Positions 1 to 8,231 of a stretch of DNA of 64,000 bases are shown here, piece by piece. Each line of letters begins with the position of its first letter. Positions within the stretch are counted from its first letter, which is position 1. Both the position numbers and the translations under genes were made by a program. The DNA is from an uncultured Chlorobiaceae bacterium (GTDB taxonomy: Bacteria; Bacteroidota; Chlorobiia; Chlorobiales; Chlorobiaceae), in NCBI GenBank assembly GCA_903940125.1, contig CAJAJL010000124.1, positions 1 to 64,000 on the forward strand, given 5' to 3'. Under the pieces are notes generated by a model. That model was not told the origin of the DNA and ran no database searches. It saw only the letters and a list, made by a program, of their open reading frames with translations.

Positions 1-137
1 CCTACAGTTTCCTGCGGGTACTTTTCCGACAGCTTCACACAAGGCAATTGCTTATCTTGCATGTGTCGGTGGGTTCCGCTGACTGAACAGCGAGTCCGTT
101 CTACCGGACAATTCCCATACGCGATTTCACGTCGCAC
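1..137 (-). mobile_element. Probable 5' end of a group II intron (partial, runs off the left edge)
   Basis: Read on the minus strand from 137, the sequence opens with GTGCG, the group II intron 5' consensus, and then folds into a series of tight hairpins. Stems GTCCG/CGGAC lie at 94-109, CGCTG/CAGCG at 77-92, CCGACA/TGTCGG closes 26-69 with inner CACA/TGTG and CAAG/CTTG pairs, and a hairpin with a GAAA loop occupies about 1-18. Such dense folding fits domain I of a group II intron. It begins 13 bases after the stop codon of the methyltransferase gene, directly after a small inverted repeat (CTGAA/TTCAG, about 137-149). The reverse transcriptase and 3' end would lie outside the window. It could instead be another structured RNA or an IS end; no protein match was recognised. 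Confidence 0.5.
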
Positions 138-150
138 TGAATAATTCAGG

Positions 151-831
151 TTATAACTTTGGTTTGCGCTGCCAGACAGCCAATCCAGGAGTATACCACG
201 ATACAAATTCCAAATTAATTAAATTACCACCATGCTTGAATAGTATTTCCTTTAATGCACCATTTACACGAGAGTCCTCACCCTCATTTGCTATAAGATA
301 GGTATTATCAAATATCACCAGCGCGTCATCAGCGAGCTTGGGTAAAACAATTTCAAATTCACGCATCACATCATTGTAGAGATGCGATGCGTCCAGGAAA
401 GCAAATCGAACTCCCCGTACTTGTTCCAGTGCCATGGATAACTCTATTCGGCTATCACCCAGATGTAGCTCAACACGGTCGGCTACTCGTGCAGCGATCA
501 GGTTATCAGTCGCTCTTGTTAAATTTTCAGGTTCCAGTTCGAACGTGATAACTCGACCAGTGCATCCAGCGTCTATCAATGCCTGCGCCAGTACAATAGT
601 GGTACAACCCCAATTGGTACCAGTTTCGACAATAACTTCACTACGATTTCTATCGAGATGGGAAAGCAGAAGATGATAGATTAGTCCCCACCCGGGATAA
701 CCAATGGTGGCTCCACTTTTTTTTCGTGCATCGTCTATATTGTTTACACCGTTTTCAAGCACAGCAAGCTGCGGATTGGGCAACAGGCTTAGATTATATG
801 AAAACATGCGGTGATAGATAGGTGGCTTCAT
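151..831 (-). CDS. Class I SAM-dependent methyltransferase, last gene of the capsule run
   Basis: A 226-residue protein with a Rossmann-type SAM fold: the segment IVETGTNWGCTTIVLA is the glycine-rich motif I, ITFELEP holds the acidic residue that follows strand 2, and FLDASHLYNDVMREF with LVIFDNT resembles the Methyltransf_24 type often found in glycan loci. The ATG at 831 lies 8 bases after the SDR stop; a GTG at 864 in the same frame is an alternative that would overlap the SDR by 26 bases. The substrate is unknown; position suggests O-methylation of a sugar of the capsule. It is the most distal gene before the putative intron. Confidence 0.8.
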   Translation of the reverse strand: MKPPIYHRMFSYNLSLLPNPQLAVLENGVNNIDDARKKSGATIGYPGWGLIYHLLLSHLDRNRSEVIVETGTNWGCTTIVLAQALIDAGCTGRVITFELEPENLTRATDNLIAARVADRVELHLGDSRIELSMALEQVRGVRFAFLDASHLYNDVMREFEIVLPKLADDALVIFDNTYLIANEGEDSRVNGALKEILFKHGGNLINLEFVSWYTPGLAVWQRKPKL

Positions 832-838
832 GTTTGTT

Positions 839-1597
839 CTAATCCGGGTCAAACAATTGCGCACTTATACCTCCATCAATACGAACACAAGCACCATTGA
901 GGAAATCGATGCCTCCGCCAACTATGGCAAGTGCCAAACGGGCTACCTCCTCAGGTTGCCCAATACGCTGAAGTGGGTGGCATTTTTCCAACCTATGATA
1001 AAGCTCAGGCTTCCCAGTAAAACCAGCCTTGAGCATGTCAGTTTCAATTGCTGCCGGCTCTATTGCGTTAATACGTATGTTCCTTTCACCAAGATCGACG
1101 GCCATTGAGCGTGTCAAGCCACTCAAAGCTGCCTTACTGGTCGCATAAGCAACAAAGTTTTTTTTGGTAAGTCGTGCATGAATACTGCTGATGTTAATAA
1201 CACAACCTTTAGTACGTTCAAGTGCATTCAGCATGGCCTGAGTAAATAAAAATGGCGCAATCACGTTTACGTCCAGCGTCCTACGCCAGTCGTTGCGGGT
1301 CAGGCAATCACTTCCACCAAGCACTTGAATTGCCGCGTTATTAATTAAGGCATTCAGACCAATACCATTCAAGCACTCATGAATATCATTGAAAATATCA
1401 GATGCGTAAACTTCATCGTCAACAACACGAGCAAGATCTGCTTGAATGTAGTGATCGCAAAGCAGACCCGCTGGTTGGATGGTAATATCGGTGGCAATTA
1501 CAGCATAACCAGCCGTATGAAAGGTGCGAACCAAAGCTTGGCCAATTCCCCCTGATGCACCCGTAATAAGGCATTGTAATGTTGCTTTATGTACCAT
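839..1597 (-). CDS. Short-chain dehydrogenase/reductase (SDR)
   Basis: A 252-residue classical SDR. The NAD(P)-binding motif TGASGGIG is near residue 13, the NNAA motif near 86, the catalytic Ser in ISSIH and the Tyr-x3-Lys pair in YATSK. A C-terminal ending IDGGIS is typical of the family. It overlaps the upstream 2-hydroxyacid dehydrogenase by 11 bases, so the two are probably translated together. With the CMP-sugar synthetase two genes upstream it likely takes part in making or modifying an unusual acidic sugar or a small acid decoration; the substrate cannot be read from sequence. Confidence 0.85.
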   Translation of the reverse strand: MVHKATLQCLITGASGGIGQALVRTFHTAGYAVIATDITIQPAGLLCDHYIQADLARVVDDEVYASDIFNDIHECLNGIGLNALINNAAIQVLGGSDCLTRNDWRRTLDVNVIAPFLFTQAMLNALERTKGCVINISSIHARLTKKNFVAYATSKAALSGLTRSMAVDLGERNIRINAIEPAAIETDMLKAGFTGKPELYHRLEKCHPLQRIGQPEEVARLALAIVGGGIDFLNGACVRIDGGISAQLFDPD

Positions 1598-2519
1598 GCA
1601 AAAAGTCCATTAGCTTACCAATAACAATTTCACTGGTACGCGTAACAGCATCAGCAGTGTTTGAAGCATTGTGTGAACCAAAAACACAGTGCGGATGAGA
1701 ACGCATGAAAGAGTCCGCCGGTAATGGCTCAATTTCGAATACATCCAGCGCAGCTGCGTACACTCTCCCTGATTTCAGTGCAGCAACAAGTGCTGGTTCA
1801 TCTATAACAGCTCCGCGTCCCACATTAACTACACGCACACCTTGTTTAGCCCTGTCAAGTACTTCAGCATTGATCATGTGGTAGCTTGTAGGAGTGAGCG
1901 CACATGTCACTACGATATAATCAGCCTCTTCAATTCGTTCTGGCCATATAGCGCAATCAACTACAGGTGAATTATCAGTGGGCTTAGCAAATGGATCATA
2001 AGCAATTACTTTCATATCCGCGGCCAGCAAACGTTTAGCAACACTCTGGCCGATGTCACCAAAACCAATCAAGGCGACATTTTTTCCTGATAAAGATATC
2101 CCGCGCGGCTTTGGCCAGTTACCAGTGCGCACTCCTCGGTCAATTTCAAATGTTTCACGTGCCAAGGCAATTACATACCCCACTGCGATATCGGCGACTT
2201 CGCCACCAAACATATTTGGAGTATTGATAATTGGTATACCAAGATCTTTGCAGGCATCGAAATCCACGTTATCAACACCAATACCCCACTTCACAGCAGC
2301 CTTGAGGCGCCCTGCTTTGCCAGCAGCGAACACTTCGCGCGTCGCAGGATCGTCGCCAATGATCCATCCATCATGTTGCGGCACAAGATGCTTAAGTTCT
2401 TCAATAGATAGAGTTTGAACCACCTTTGGGGCAGAAACTTCCACACCGAATTTTTCAAACATTGGCAGGAAATTGTTGATCATGCCCAGCATAGGCGGAC
2501 AAGTCACCAGTACTTTCAT
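1587..2519 (-). CDS. D-isomer-specific 2-hydroxyacid dehydrogenase (phosphoglycerate dehydrogenase-like)
   Basis: 310 residues, the usual length for single-module D-2-hydroxyacid dehydrogenases and lacking the ACT/ASB regulatory domains of SerA. The NAD-binding motif VALIGFGDIGQSVAKR lies near residue 150, followed by AYDPF; the substrate/catalytic segments GRGAVIDE, ALDVFEIEPL and FGSHNAS (catalytic His) are all present. It overlaps the stop of the nucleotidyltransferase gene by 4 bases (ATGA). In this setting it more likely oxidises or reduces a precursor of a glycan component than serves serine synthesis. Confidence 0.85.
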   Translation of the reverse strand: MKVLVTCPPMLGMINNFLPMFEKFGVEVSAPKVVQTLSIEELKHLVPQHDGWIIGDDPATREVFAAGKAGRLKAAVKWGIGVDNVDFDACKDLGIPIINTPNMFGGEVADIAVGYVIALARETFEIDRGVRTGNWPKPRGISLSGKNVALIGFGDIGQSVAKRLLAADMKVIAYDPFAKPTDNSPVVDCAIWPERIEEADYIVVTCALTPTSYHMINAEVLDRAKQGVRVVNVGRGAVIDEPALVAALKSGRVYAAALDVFEIEPLPADSFMRSHPHCVFGSHNASNTADAVTRTSEIVIGKLMDFLHGT

Positions 2520-3220
2520 TGTGCGTTTATTTTTTGTTCAAGCAGGTAACGAGCAGCAGCAACAGCAAAGTCCCAATCGCCAGGAGTATCAATGTCGATT
2601 GATTCAAAAAATGGGCTTTCGTACATCATGGGCTTTTTGCCAATGCGGGCGTGTGTTTTAGCAAAGCTATCTGCGGTGAAGATGTAAAGATTGGAGTTTT
2701 CTTCGAACCATGGCTCAAGATTCTGTGTCGGGATAAGGTTATCAGGATCATGGTTGACAGGACTGCAATCAGAGCGGTAAAAACGTGTTTGCACCTTATC
2801 AACACTAAAAAGCGAATCAGCCTTACCAACTGCCTGTTTTTCCATAAATGCAACAATGGCTTTCCGAATAGTCTCGGCACTCATAAGCGGATTTGTTGTA
2901 TGTGTCATAAGGTACAGATCTGCAGGCACATTATCAACGTCATCAGCCAACACCAGGTTCATTGACACATGGTCACCACAAATCTCAGGAGTACGATCGC
3001 GGATAATAATGCGGTTTGTTTCCAATAAACCATTTTCAGCAAGAATATTCCTCGCATCCGTATTAATAACTATCTGATTGATTTCCTCAACTTCCAATAA
3101 AGTATCGAGAATCCAGCGATAGAGAGGCCTACCGCAAAAATCGCGGAAGTTTTTGCCTTTAACTCGCTGACTATTGGCCTTCATTGGCAACAATGCTACG
3201 ATGCGTTGGAAGTTGTTCAT
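2516..3220 (-). CDS. Acylneuraminate cytidylyltransferase family protein (CMP-sugar synthetase)
   Basis: 234 residues from the ATG at 3220; an upstream in-frame TTG at 3235 is less likely. The start region IVALLPMKANSQRVKGKNF matches the CTP-binding signature of NeuA/KdsB-type enzymes (a PARxxSxRxxxKN-like pattern), followed by GRPLYRWILDTL and a conserved ADLYLMTHTTNPL. The family activates nonulosonates or Kdo with CTP. NeuB and NeuC homologues are not in the window, so the sugar acid must come from elsewhere or be of another type. The gene sits between a glycosyltransferase and two dehydrogenases, all co-oriented. Confidence 0.8.
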   Translation of the reverse strand: MNNFQRIVALLPMKANSQRVKGKNFRDFCGRPLYRWILDTLLEVEEINQIVINTDARNILAENGLLETNRIIIRDRTPEICGDHVSMNLVLADDVDNVPADLYLMTHTTNPLMSAETIRKAIVAFMEKQAVGKADSLFSVDKVQTRFYRSDCSPVNHDPDNLIPTQNLEPWFEENSNLYIFTADSFAKTHARIGKKPMMYESPFFESIDIDTPGDWDFAVAAARYLLEQKINAQ

Positions 3221-3247
3221 ATTTGAAATACTCAAGTTGATTTTCCG

Positions 3248-4912
3248 TTAATCAGGGAAAAAATATTTTTCTTTGTCAGCATGCGATAACTTACGATGGT
3301 TACGATTCCCTTGTAAAGTTCCAAAATATTGATTCCACCGATAACGTATGATTTCAATAGCATGAGCTTGCCAAAACAGTGCCTGTTTTGATGAGACAAA
3401 GTCTTTCCAAATACTGTTAAAAATGTAGCGTAGAGTATCAACTACGTTAACATGCACTTGTGGCATAATTTGCTGCAAAGCGATGGCTTCGCGCTCAAAA
3501 CGACGTCGCACCTGCGACAAGGTTTCATAATGAAAATGGAAAACCGCTGCTTCTGCCTCATAAGCAACTTTTCCGCCATCCGCTACAAGCTTTTTGGCCA
3601 ATGCCATATCTTCAAGACCTGTAAGGGTTTCATCAAACTGATATTTCTGCCATACACTGCGCTTAATTGCAGCATTAGCATTATTGCAAAAAAAACCTTC
3701 TTGAGGTATACGTGATTGCTCAGTATAGTATTTTGCAAAAATACGTGTTTCGCTGAAGTAGCTTTCCTTTCCCCCAAGTTGACGACCGTAAACATATTCT
3801 GCCTTCCCATCAATAATGGGCTGGCACAAGCATTGCAACCAGTGGTCATTGCTCGGCAAGCAATGACCACTGATCATTACGAAAATATCGCCATTGGCCG
3901 CATCACAGCCAATATTGAGTGAACGGCCAAACGAAAACTCCTCACGTGAAATATGTCGTATATGACAACCATAACGTTCAGCTATTGACAGCGTATTATC
4001 CGTTGACCCAGAGTTAACCAATACCAATTCATGTGCCAAGCCATTAGTTTTCTGATTTACAATGGTTTGAAGCAGGTTCGCAAGATGCTTTTCTTCATTC
4101 AGTGCTCTGATAATCACGCTGACTTGAGCATCAGCCAAGTTGATTGCTTCTGGCCGTATCAACAGGGAGAAGGGGGGGGTGAGCTTCTCATAAATAAACC
4201 GAATTTCATTGGGATTTACTCCATTTAGAGCGAACATGTCCCAATGAACTGGGACTACCTGTCTCACACCGATTGCCTCCGCAAATTGGAATGCCTCATG
4301 AACGGACATATTACCAATAATGCCTCTTTGCGCCCTAAAAAAATTGTGCTCGTTGACTGGAAGAAAAGCGGTATGAATAGGTGCATGTTCATTAAGAGAT
4401 TCTATGATCTCATGATGGGCGAAAGTATCACCGGCAAGATAAATATTTCTACCATAATAGCTTATAAGGTAACCAACACATTCAAGATTGCCCTGAGCAT
4501 CCCGCACAATGTTGGGATGTGCAGCTGGAACTGCACGTACTTGCAAATTTTTCGCCAACGAAGCCCATTGTTCCGTAGCCAACACACAACGCTTTTCACT
4601 AATGCCAAATTGTATAAGTCGATTAAGTACCGGTTGGGGGCCAATAAAACGGGCTTGAGGCGATGCTAAAGCTATTTTTGGTAAGGTATGTGGATCACAA
4701 TGGTCGATATGCTCATGGGTTATTAGTATCCAATCTGCATTTGTTACCATATTTGGCGGGAAAGGAATAGGAGTCATTCGCACCAGATCGGGCGAATCGA
4801 GTACTTGGGCTGAATTTGAGAGATAGGGATCAATAAACAGCGTAGTTTCGGGAAATGAGAACTTACAGCCCGATTGGCCCAGCATTGTAACAGGAATGCG
4901 CAACAGAGTCAT
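3248..4912 (-). CDS. Fusion of a UlaG-like metallo-beta-lactamase-fold hydrolase and a family 2 glycosyltransferase
   Basis: 554 residues in two parts. Residues 1 to about 265 are a metallo-beta-lactamase fold: THEHIDHCD is the metal-binding motif, with further ligands in AGDTFAHHE and VPVHWD; the pattern resembles UlaG/L-ascorbate-6-phosphate lactonase-like enzymes. Residues from about 270 onward are a GT-A glycosyltransferase: VSVIIRALNEEKHLANLL, LVNSGSTDNTL, and GLEDMALAKKL as the late acidic motif. Both halves keep their key residues, so this looks like a working bifunctional enzyme, not a chance read-through. It overlaps the upstream gene by 4 bases. The combination is unusual to me and could couple hydrolysis of a phosphorylated or lactone intermediate to sugar transfer. 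Confidence 0.8.
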   Translation of the reverse strand: MTLLRIPVTMLGQSGCKFSFPETTLFIDPYLSNSAQVLDSPDLVRMTPIPFPPNMVTNADWILITHEHIDHCDPHTLPKIALASPQARFIGPQPVLNRLIQFGISEKRCVLATEQWASLAKNLQVRAVPAAHPNIVRDAQGNLECVGYLISYYGRNIYLAGDTFAHHEIIESLNEHAPIHTAFLPVNEHNFFRAQRGIIGNMSVHEAFQFAEAIGVRQVVPVHWDMFALNGVNPNEIRFIYEKLTPPFSLLIRPEAINLADAQVSVIIRALNEEKHLANLLQTIVNQKTNGLAHELVLVNSGSTDNTLSIAERYGCHIRHISREEFSFGRSLNIGCDAANGDIFVMISGHCLPSNDHWLQCLCQPIIDGKAEYVYGRQLGGKESYFSETRIFAKYYTEQSRIPQEGFFCNNANAAIKRSVWQKYQFDETLTGLEDMALAKKLVADGGKVAYEAEAAVFHFHYETLSQVRRRFEREAIALQQIMPQVHVNVVDTLRYIFNSIWKDFVSSKQALFWQAHAIEIIRYRWNQYFGTLQGNRNHRKLSHADKEKYFFPD

Positions 4913-5604
4913 CCCTTCACTTCAAAAAGATTCTGGTAGAGTACTTTCTCAAAAACTGTGCAAGCTCCATCGAGGGTAGCGTCTATGATCCGTCGACCAG
5001 CTTGTTTAAATATTTCGCGGGCGATACGATAAGATTCTTCTGAATTTGCTAGATCAGGGTTATCCCAAGTCTTTCCGTATCCAAAGTAGTCTTTACTAAA
5101 ATGATTAAGATCCGGACCATCCATTCGACAAGCTTCATTAGGTAAACCACTGTACTCATAACGATGATCCATACCAATGAGAATCACTTCTGAGAAACCT
5201 AGATAAAACGCAATTTGCAGCGCTGCGTATGTTACCGTCCAACCCTCTCCCACACCTCTTGAAATATCATAACTAAAACGTTCGGAAATTGAAGTATTAA
5301 TATGATACGTGAGTGCGGTTTCAGGAATGAGCTGTGCATTACGGTCACTAATGAATTTGACACAGCTAAGTTGTTTGATTTGCTCAGCAGACTGCACAAT
5401 CACCTTGTCGTTAACAGCAACGTAATAACGGGGATAGAAGCAAAATGTATTAAATCCAAGATAAATTTTGTTAAGACCGATGGTGATTTCATCTTTCAGA
5501 AAACTCAGGTTCATTTTGTTAAGAGAAGGTCCGTTTGCAACAAGTACAACTCGTTGGCCCTGATGGCGATTTTTAAGAAATTGAAACCGTGAAGAGCCGT
5601 ACAT
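4909..5604 (-). CDS. DUF115/GT42-like protein with a glycine-proline-serine nucleotide-binding motif
   Basis: 231 residues from the ATG at 5604, which shares one base with the stop of the upstream methyltransferase (TAATG). The N-terminus carries VVLVANGPSLNKMNLSFL followed by ITIGLNKIYL, the Rossmann-like motif of DUF115/MptE-like proteins and also of GT42 sialyltransferases. Later segments SEVILIGMDHRY and the acidic tail region are shared with DUF115 proteins that act near glycosyltransferases. Because a CMP-sugar synthetase lies two genes downstream, a CMP-sugar-dependent transferase is a real possibility. Which family it belongs to cannot be settled without a profile search. Confidence 0.65.
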   Translation of the reverse strand: MYGSSRFQFLKNRHQGQRVVLVANGPSLNKMNLSFLKDEITIGLNKIYLGFNTFCFYPRYYVAVNDKVIVQSAEQIKQLSCVKFISDRNAQLIPETALTYHINTSISERFSYDISRGVGEGWTVTYAALQIAFYLGFSEVILIGMDHRYEYSGLPNEACRMDGPDLNHFSKDYFGYGKTWDNPDLANSEESYRIAREIFKQAGRRIIDATLDGACTVFEKVLYQNLFEVKG

Positions 5605-6938
5605 TAGGCAATATCCCGTTTTCGAGCTACTGCTGTTCGAGAAAATGCTCCAAGATATTCGATATCGGAAAAGCGCTGAAGATCTTCGTCGACAAACTTC
5701 TGCACCCCCGGCCATTCCTTTGCGTTATAATCGTCGAAAACCACATATCCACCAGACTTGATTAGTGGAAAATACTTTACAAAATCAAACTTGACACCTT
5801 CATAACTGTGATCGCCGTCAATTAGAAGATAATTAACATTCAACTTGCTCGCGATATCAAGGGCTTCTTTGTCGGTAGAGTACTTTTTAATAAGAGAATA
5901 ATCAGTTGTGGGTACGTTGGAGAGACTCATATTTCTCACGAAAGTGAGGTCGTTAATTGGGCTGTTAAGAACAGCATCAACTGGATGGCCATAAAAACCG
6001 TCAAATGGATCTAAACATATCACGTGAGACTTGCTAAAACGAGTAACTGCATGGTTGTATAGTATCGCAAGGCTAATGCCGTACAATGCACCGATTTCAA
6101 GAACACAAAATACATCACCAGAAACACATTCAGCTATCAGCTGACGTACAATTGCATCCTGCACTGTAGTTGCGAGACGCCCGACGCAGTTTTTCTCTAT
6201 TTGTATAGATTTTCCTGCGAGGTAATCTAAATAGTTTTTTTTTAATTCTCCGAGCTTGAGGTTATTTTGTGCAAAGTCTCTTAATGACTTGTTAAGCTCA
6301 GAGGTCAGTGTGCGATTATGAACGTATGGATTTGGTTTATTAGTTTTAATATCTTTACTAATATCTAAAATTATTTTTTGCTTCAACTCCCGCACAAAAG
6401 TAGAAAAATCCCCATTATATTTTGTATTGGTTCCATTGTACTCAAGTTGGAGTGATGAACCTTCGATATTCATACCCAACTGCCTGAGCTGTTCGTTAAG
6501 GCGCGCTTTGGTTAAACACAAGGTTTCATCGCCAGGCGAGCCAATGATAACAGAGTTTTCGAAATGTTTGAGCGATCGAGCTTGCTGACCGCTGACTACC
6601 GCAGCCCTTCCAAGACTATTATACACACCGGCAATCAATATCTGACTTATCAATTTTTTATTGCAACCCCACTCTTTGGCTAGCTTAATTAATTGCCTTG
6701 CCTCCAAAATGTTACCTATCTGTGAATGAGCAGAAGCTGCAAAGAGTGACACTTTTGCACGATCCGGATGGTGTTGTAAAGTCTCACTGTCCAGTTTTGC
6801 AAGGCTTTCCCAATCACCAAACTGCCATTGAGTGCGTGTTTGTTCCAGCAAGTTATCATTGTAAGAAACAGGGCTGGATATATCATTTTCCAAGCTCATC
6901 ACTTCAGGAGGGGATTCAATAGTATTTGATATTGACAT
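5604..6938 (-). CDS. SAM methyltransferase with N-terminal TPR-like region
   Basis: 444 residues. The first 150 or so residues contain helical repeat-like segments (LAKLDSETLQHHPDRAKVSL, SAHSQIGNILEARQLIKLA) suggestive of TPR. The C-terminal half from about residue 270 is a class I methyltransferase: VLEIGALYGISLAILY is motif I, ICLDPFDGFYG motif II, LLIDGDHSYEGVKFDF and GGYVVFDDYN the later motifs of the Methyltransf_24/CmcI-like group. It shares one base with the next gene. Likely a glycan methyltransferase; the specific acceptor is unknown. Confidence 0.75.
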   Translation of the reverse strand: MSISNTIESPPEVMSLENDISSPVSYNDNLLEQTRTQWQFGDWESLAKLDSETLQHHPDRAKVSLFAASAHSQIGNILEARQLIKLAKEWGCNKKLISQILIAGVYNSLGRAAVVSGQQARSLKHFENSVIIGSPGDETLCLTKARLNEQLRQLGMNIEGSSLQLEYNGTNTKYNGDFSTFVRELKQKIILDISKDIKTNKPNPYVHNRTLTSELNKSLRDFAQNNLKLGELKKNYLDYLAGKSIQIEKNCVGRLATTVQDAIVRQLIAECVSGDVFCVLEIGALYGISLAILYNHAVTRFSKSHVICLDPFDGFYGHPVDAVLNSPINDLTFVRNMSLSNVPTTDYSLIKKYSTDKEALDIASKLNVNYLLIDGDHSYEGVKFDFVKYFPLIKSGGYVVFDDYNAKEWPGVQKFVDEDLQRFSDIEYLGAFSRTAVARKRDIA

Positions 6939-7032
6939 TTAACTTTTGTTGTTGTGGCTTTGATCTCAAAGGTCAAATGATAAGTTCAATTAATACCACA
7001 ATCATATTTACTCCATTAAACCTCTCACATGA

Positions 7033-8169
7033 TCAAGGGCCCTGTTCACGAAGAAGAAGATCTTTTATGAGGTCAATCTGCGCCTCAGCTCTCAGAATTT
7101 CATCATTCATTAACTTCAGGCTTTGCTTTTGTTCCGTTATCTGTAACTCTGAACTGCTTATCCGATCACTGCCTTCTTGAACTTTTACCTTGAGCGCTGA
7201 AATTTCTGATTGTCTCTCAGCTGCCAGTTTTGCATACTGGTCTCGTGATTCCACAAGCTTTGCCTTTTCTCCACTGGCTGCTTCAAGCTGAACCCTAAGA
7301 TCTTCGGACTGCTTTACAGCTTCATCTTTGAGTTTTCCTAATACAATAAGTTGTTGTTGCAGCCCTTGATACTTTTTTGTCTCTTCTTCTTGCAAATGGG
7401 TGAGTTGCTCCATTTGCACCTGCCTCTCAGCTGCCAGTTTTGCATACTGGTCTCGTGATTCCACAAGCTTTGCCTTTTCTCCACTGGCTGCTTCAAGCTG
7501 AACATTACACCCCCTGTATTTGTTCTTCCAATCACGAATATAAAGCAGAGAAGCAATGGCTGGCTGCCGCTCCTCTTCTAATGCAATGCAATGGAAACCC
7601 TGCGCACCAAGAAAAACATCAAGCTCATTTTTTGTGGCCCCAATTTCTGTACATCTATCTTCTTTAAGAATCGCTCGAGTTATAATGACATCCAGACTTT
7701 CAATAAGTTTACCGGTTCCCTGAATGATCTGCAATGCGGGCAGACAGTCGATAACTCCCCAGTTAACCGAAACAGCAAGAGTATTCTGGGAATTTATAAC
7801 CGACTCAAGAGTTGTCGAATCAAGTTGCAGTTTTTCTTTTGTTTTGAGGTTTCTCCAAAGGTTTGAGAGATTTTCAGGGGGTATAACACCATTCTCATTT
7901 GGATTTGATGCAAGAAAAAATGTTTTGTCGCCCACCTGATCACTTATCAGCGCGTTATGCGCAATCCATCCTGGTTGCTTTTCAACTGCTGATGCGAGTT
8001 GTTTGTAAAGTGCTTCTTCGGCTTCAATAAGTAACGCACAAGATATTCCCCATTCAGCATAACTACTTACTATATAACCATTTCCTGCACCTACGTGCAC
8101 AAGTGCTTCAATAGGATATATAACGCGCAGATGGTCCATCCAACCATGCAACGATTTATTACTTAACAT
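7033..8169 (-). CDS. FkbM-like methyltransferase domain followed by a repeated coiled coil
   Basis: 378 residues. Residues 1-215 resemble FkbM-type methyltransferases (LVHVGAGNGYIVSSYAEWG, then ALLIEAEEALY in the acidic position, ending with a GFHCIALEEER-like strand). From about 220 to the end the protein is a long charged coiled coil. Within it a 27-residue block beginning QLEAASGEKAKL occurs twice, encoded by an 80-bp perfect DNA repeat 210 bp (70 codons) apart. The neighbouring sulfotransferase-like protein carries the same motif in variant form. A methyltransferase tethered to a long rod suggests a chain-length or scaffolding role at the membrane, which is inference. Confidence 0.65.
   Translation of the reverse strand: MLSNKSLHGWMDHLRVIYPIEALVHVGAGNGYIVSSYAEWGISCALLIEAEEALYKQLASAVEKQPGWIAHNALISDQVGDKTFFLASNPNENGVIPPENLSNLWRNLKTKEKLQLDSTTLESVINSQNTLAVSVNWGVIDCLPALQIIQGTGKLIESLDVIITRAILKEDRCTEIGATKNELDVFLGAQGFHCIALEEERQPAIASLLYIRDWKNKYRGCNVQLEAASGEKAKLVESRDQYAKLAAERQVQMEQLTHLQEEETKKYQGLQQQLIVLGKLKDEAVKQSEDLRVQLEAASGEKAKLVESRDQYAKLAAERQSEISALKVKVQEGSDRISSSELQITEQKQSLKLMNDEILRAEAQIDLIKDLLLREQGP
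7214..7503 (-). repeat. Two perfect 80-bp direct repeats inside the coiled-coil gene
   Basis: Copies at 7214-7293 and 7424-7503 are identical over 80 bases, 210 bases apart start to start, hence in frame (70 codons). They encode the QLEAASGEKAKLVESRDQ-type block of the coiled coil. Identity at all codon positions indicates a recent duplication or ongoing gene conversion. Confidence 0.95.
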
Positions 8170-8231
8170 CTTAAACCTGTTTTAAGTCGATTTTGATTGC
8201 TGATGAAACACTATACGGAGATAAGTTGACG

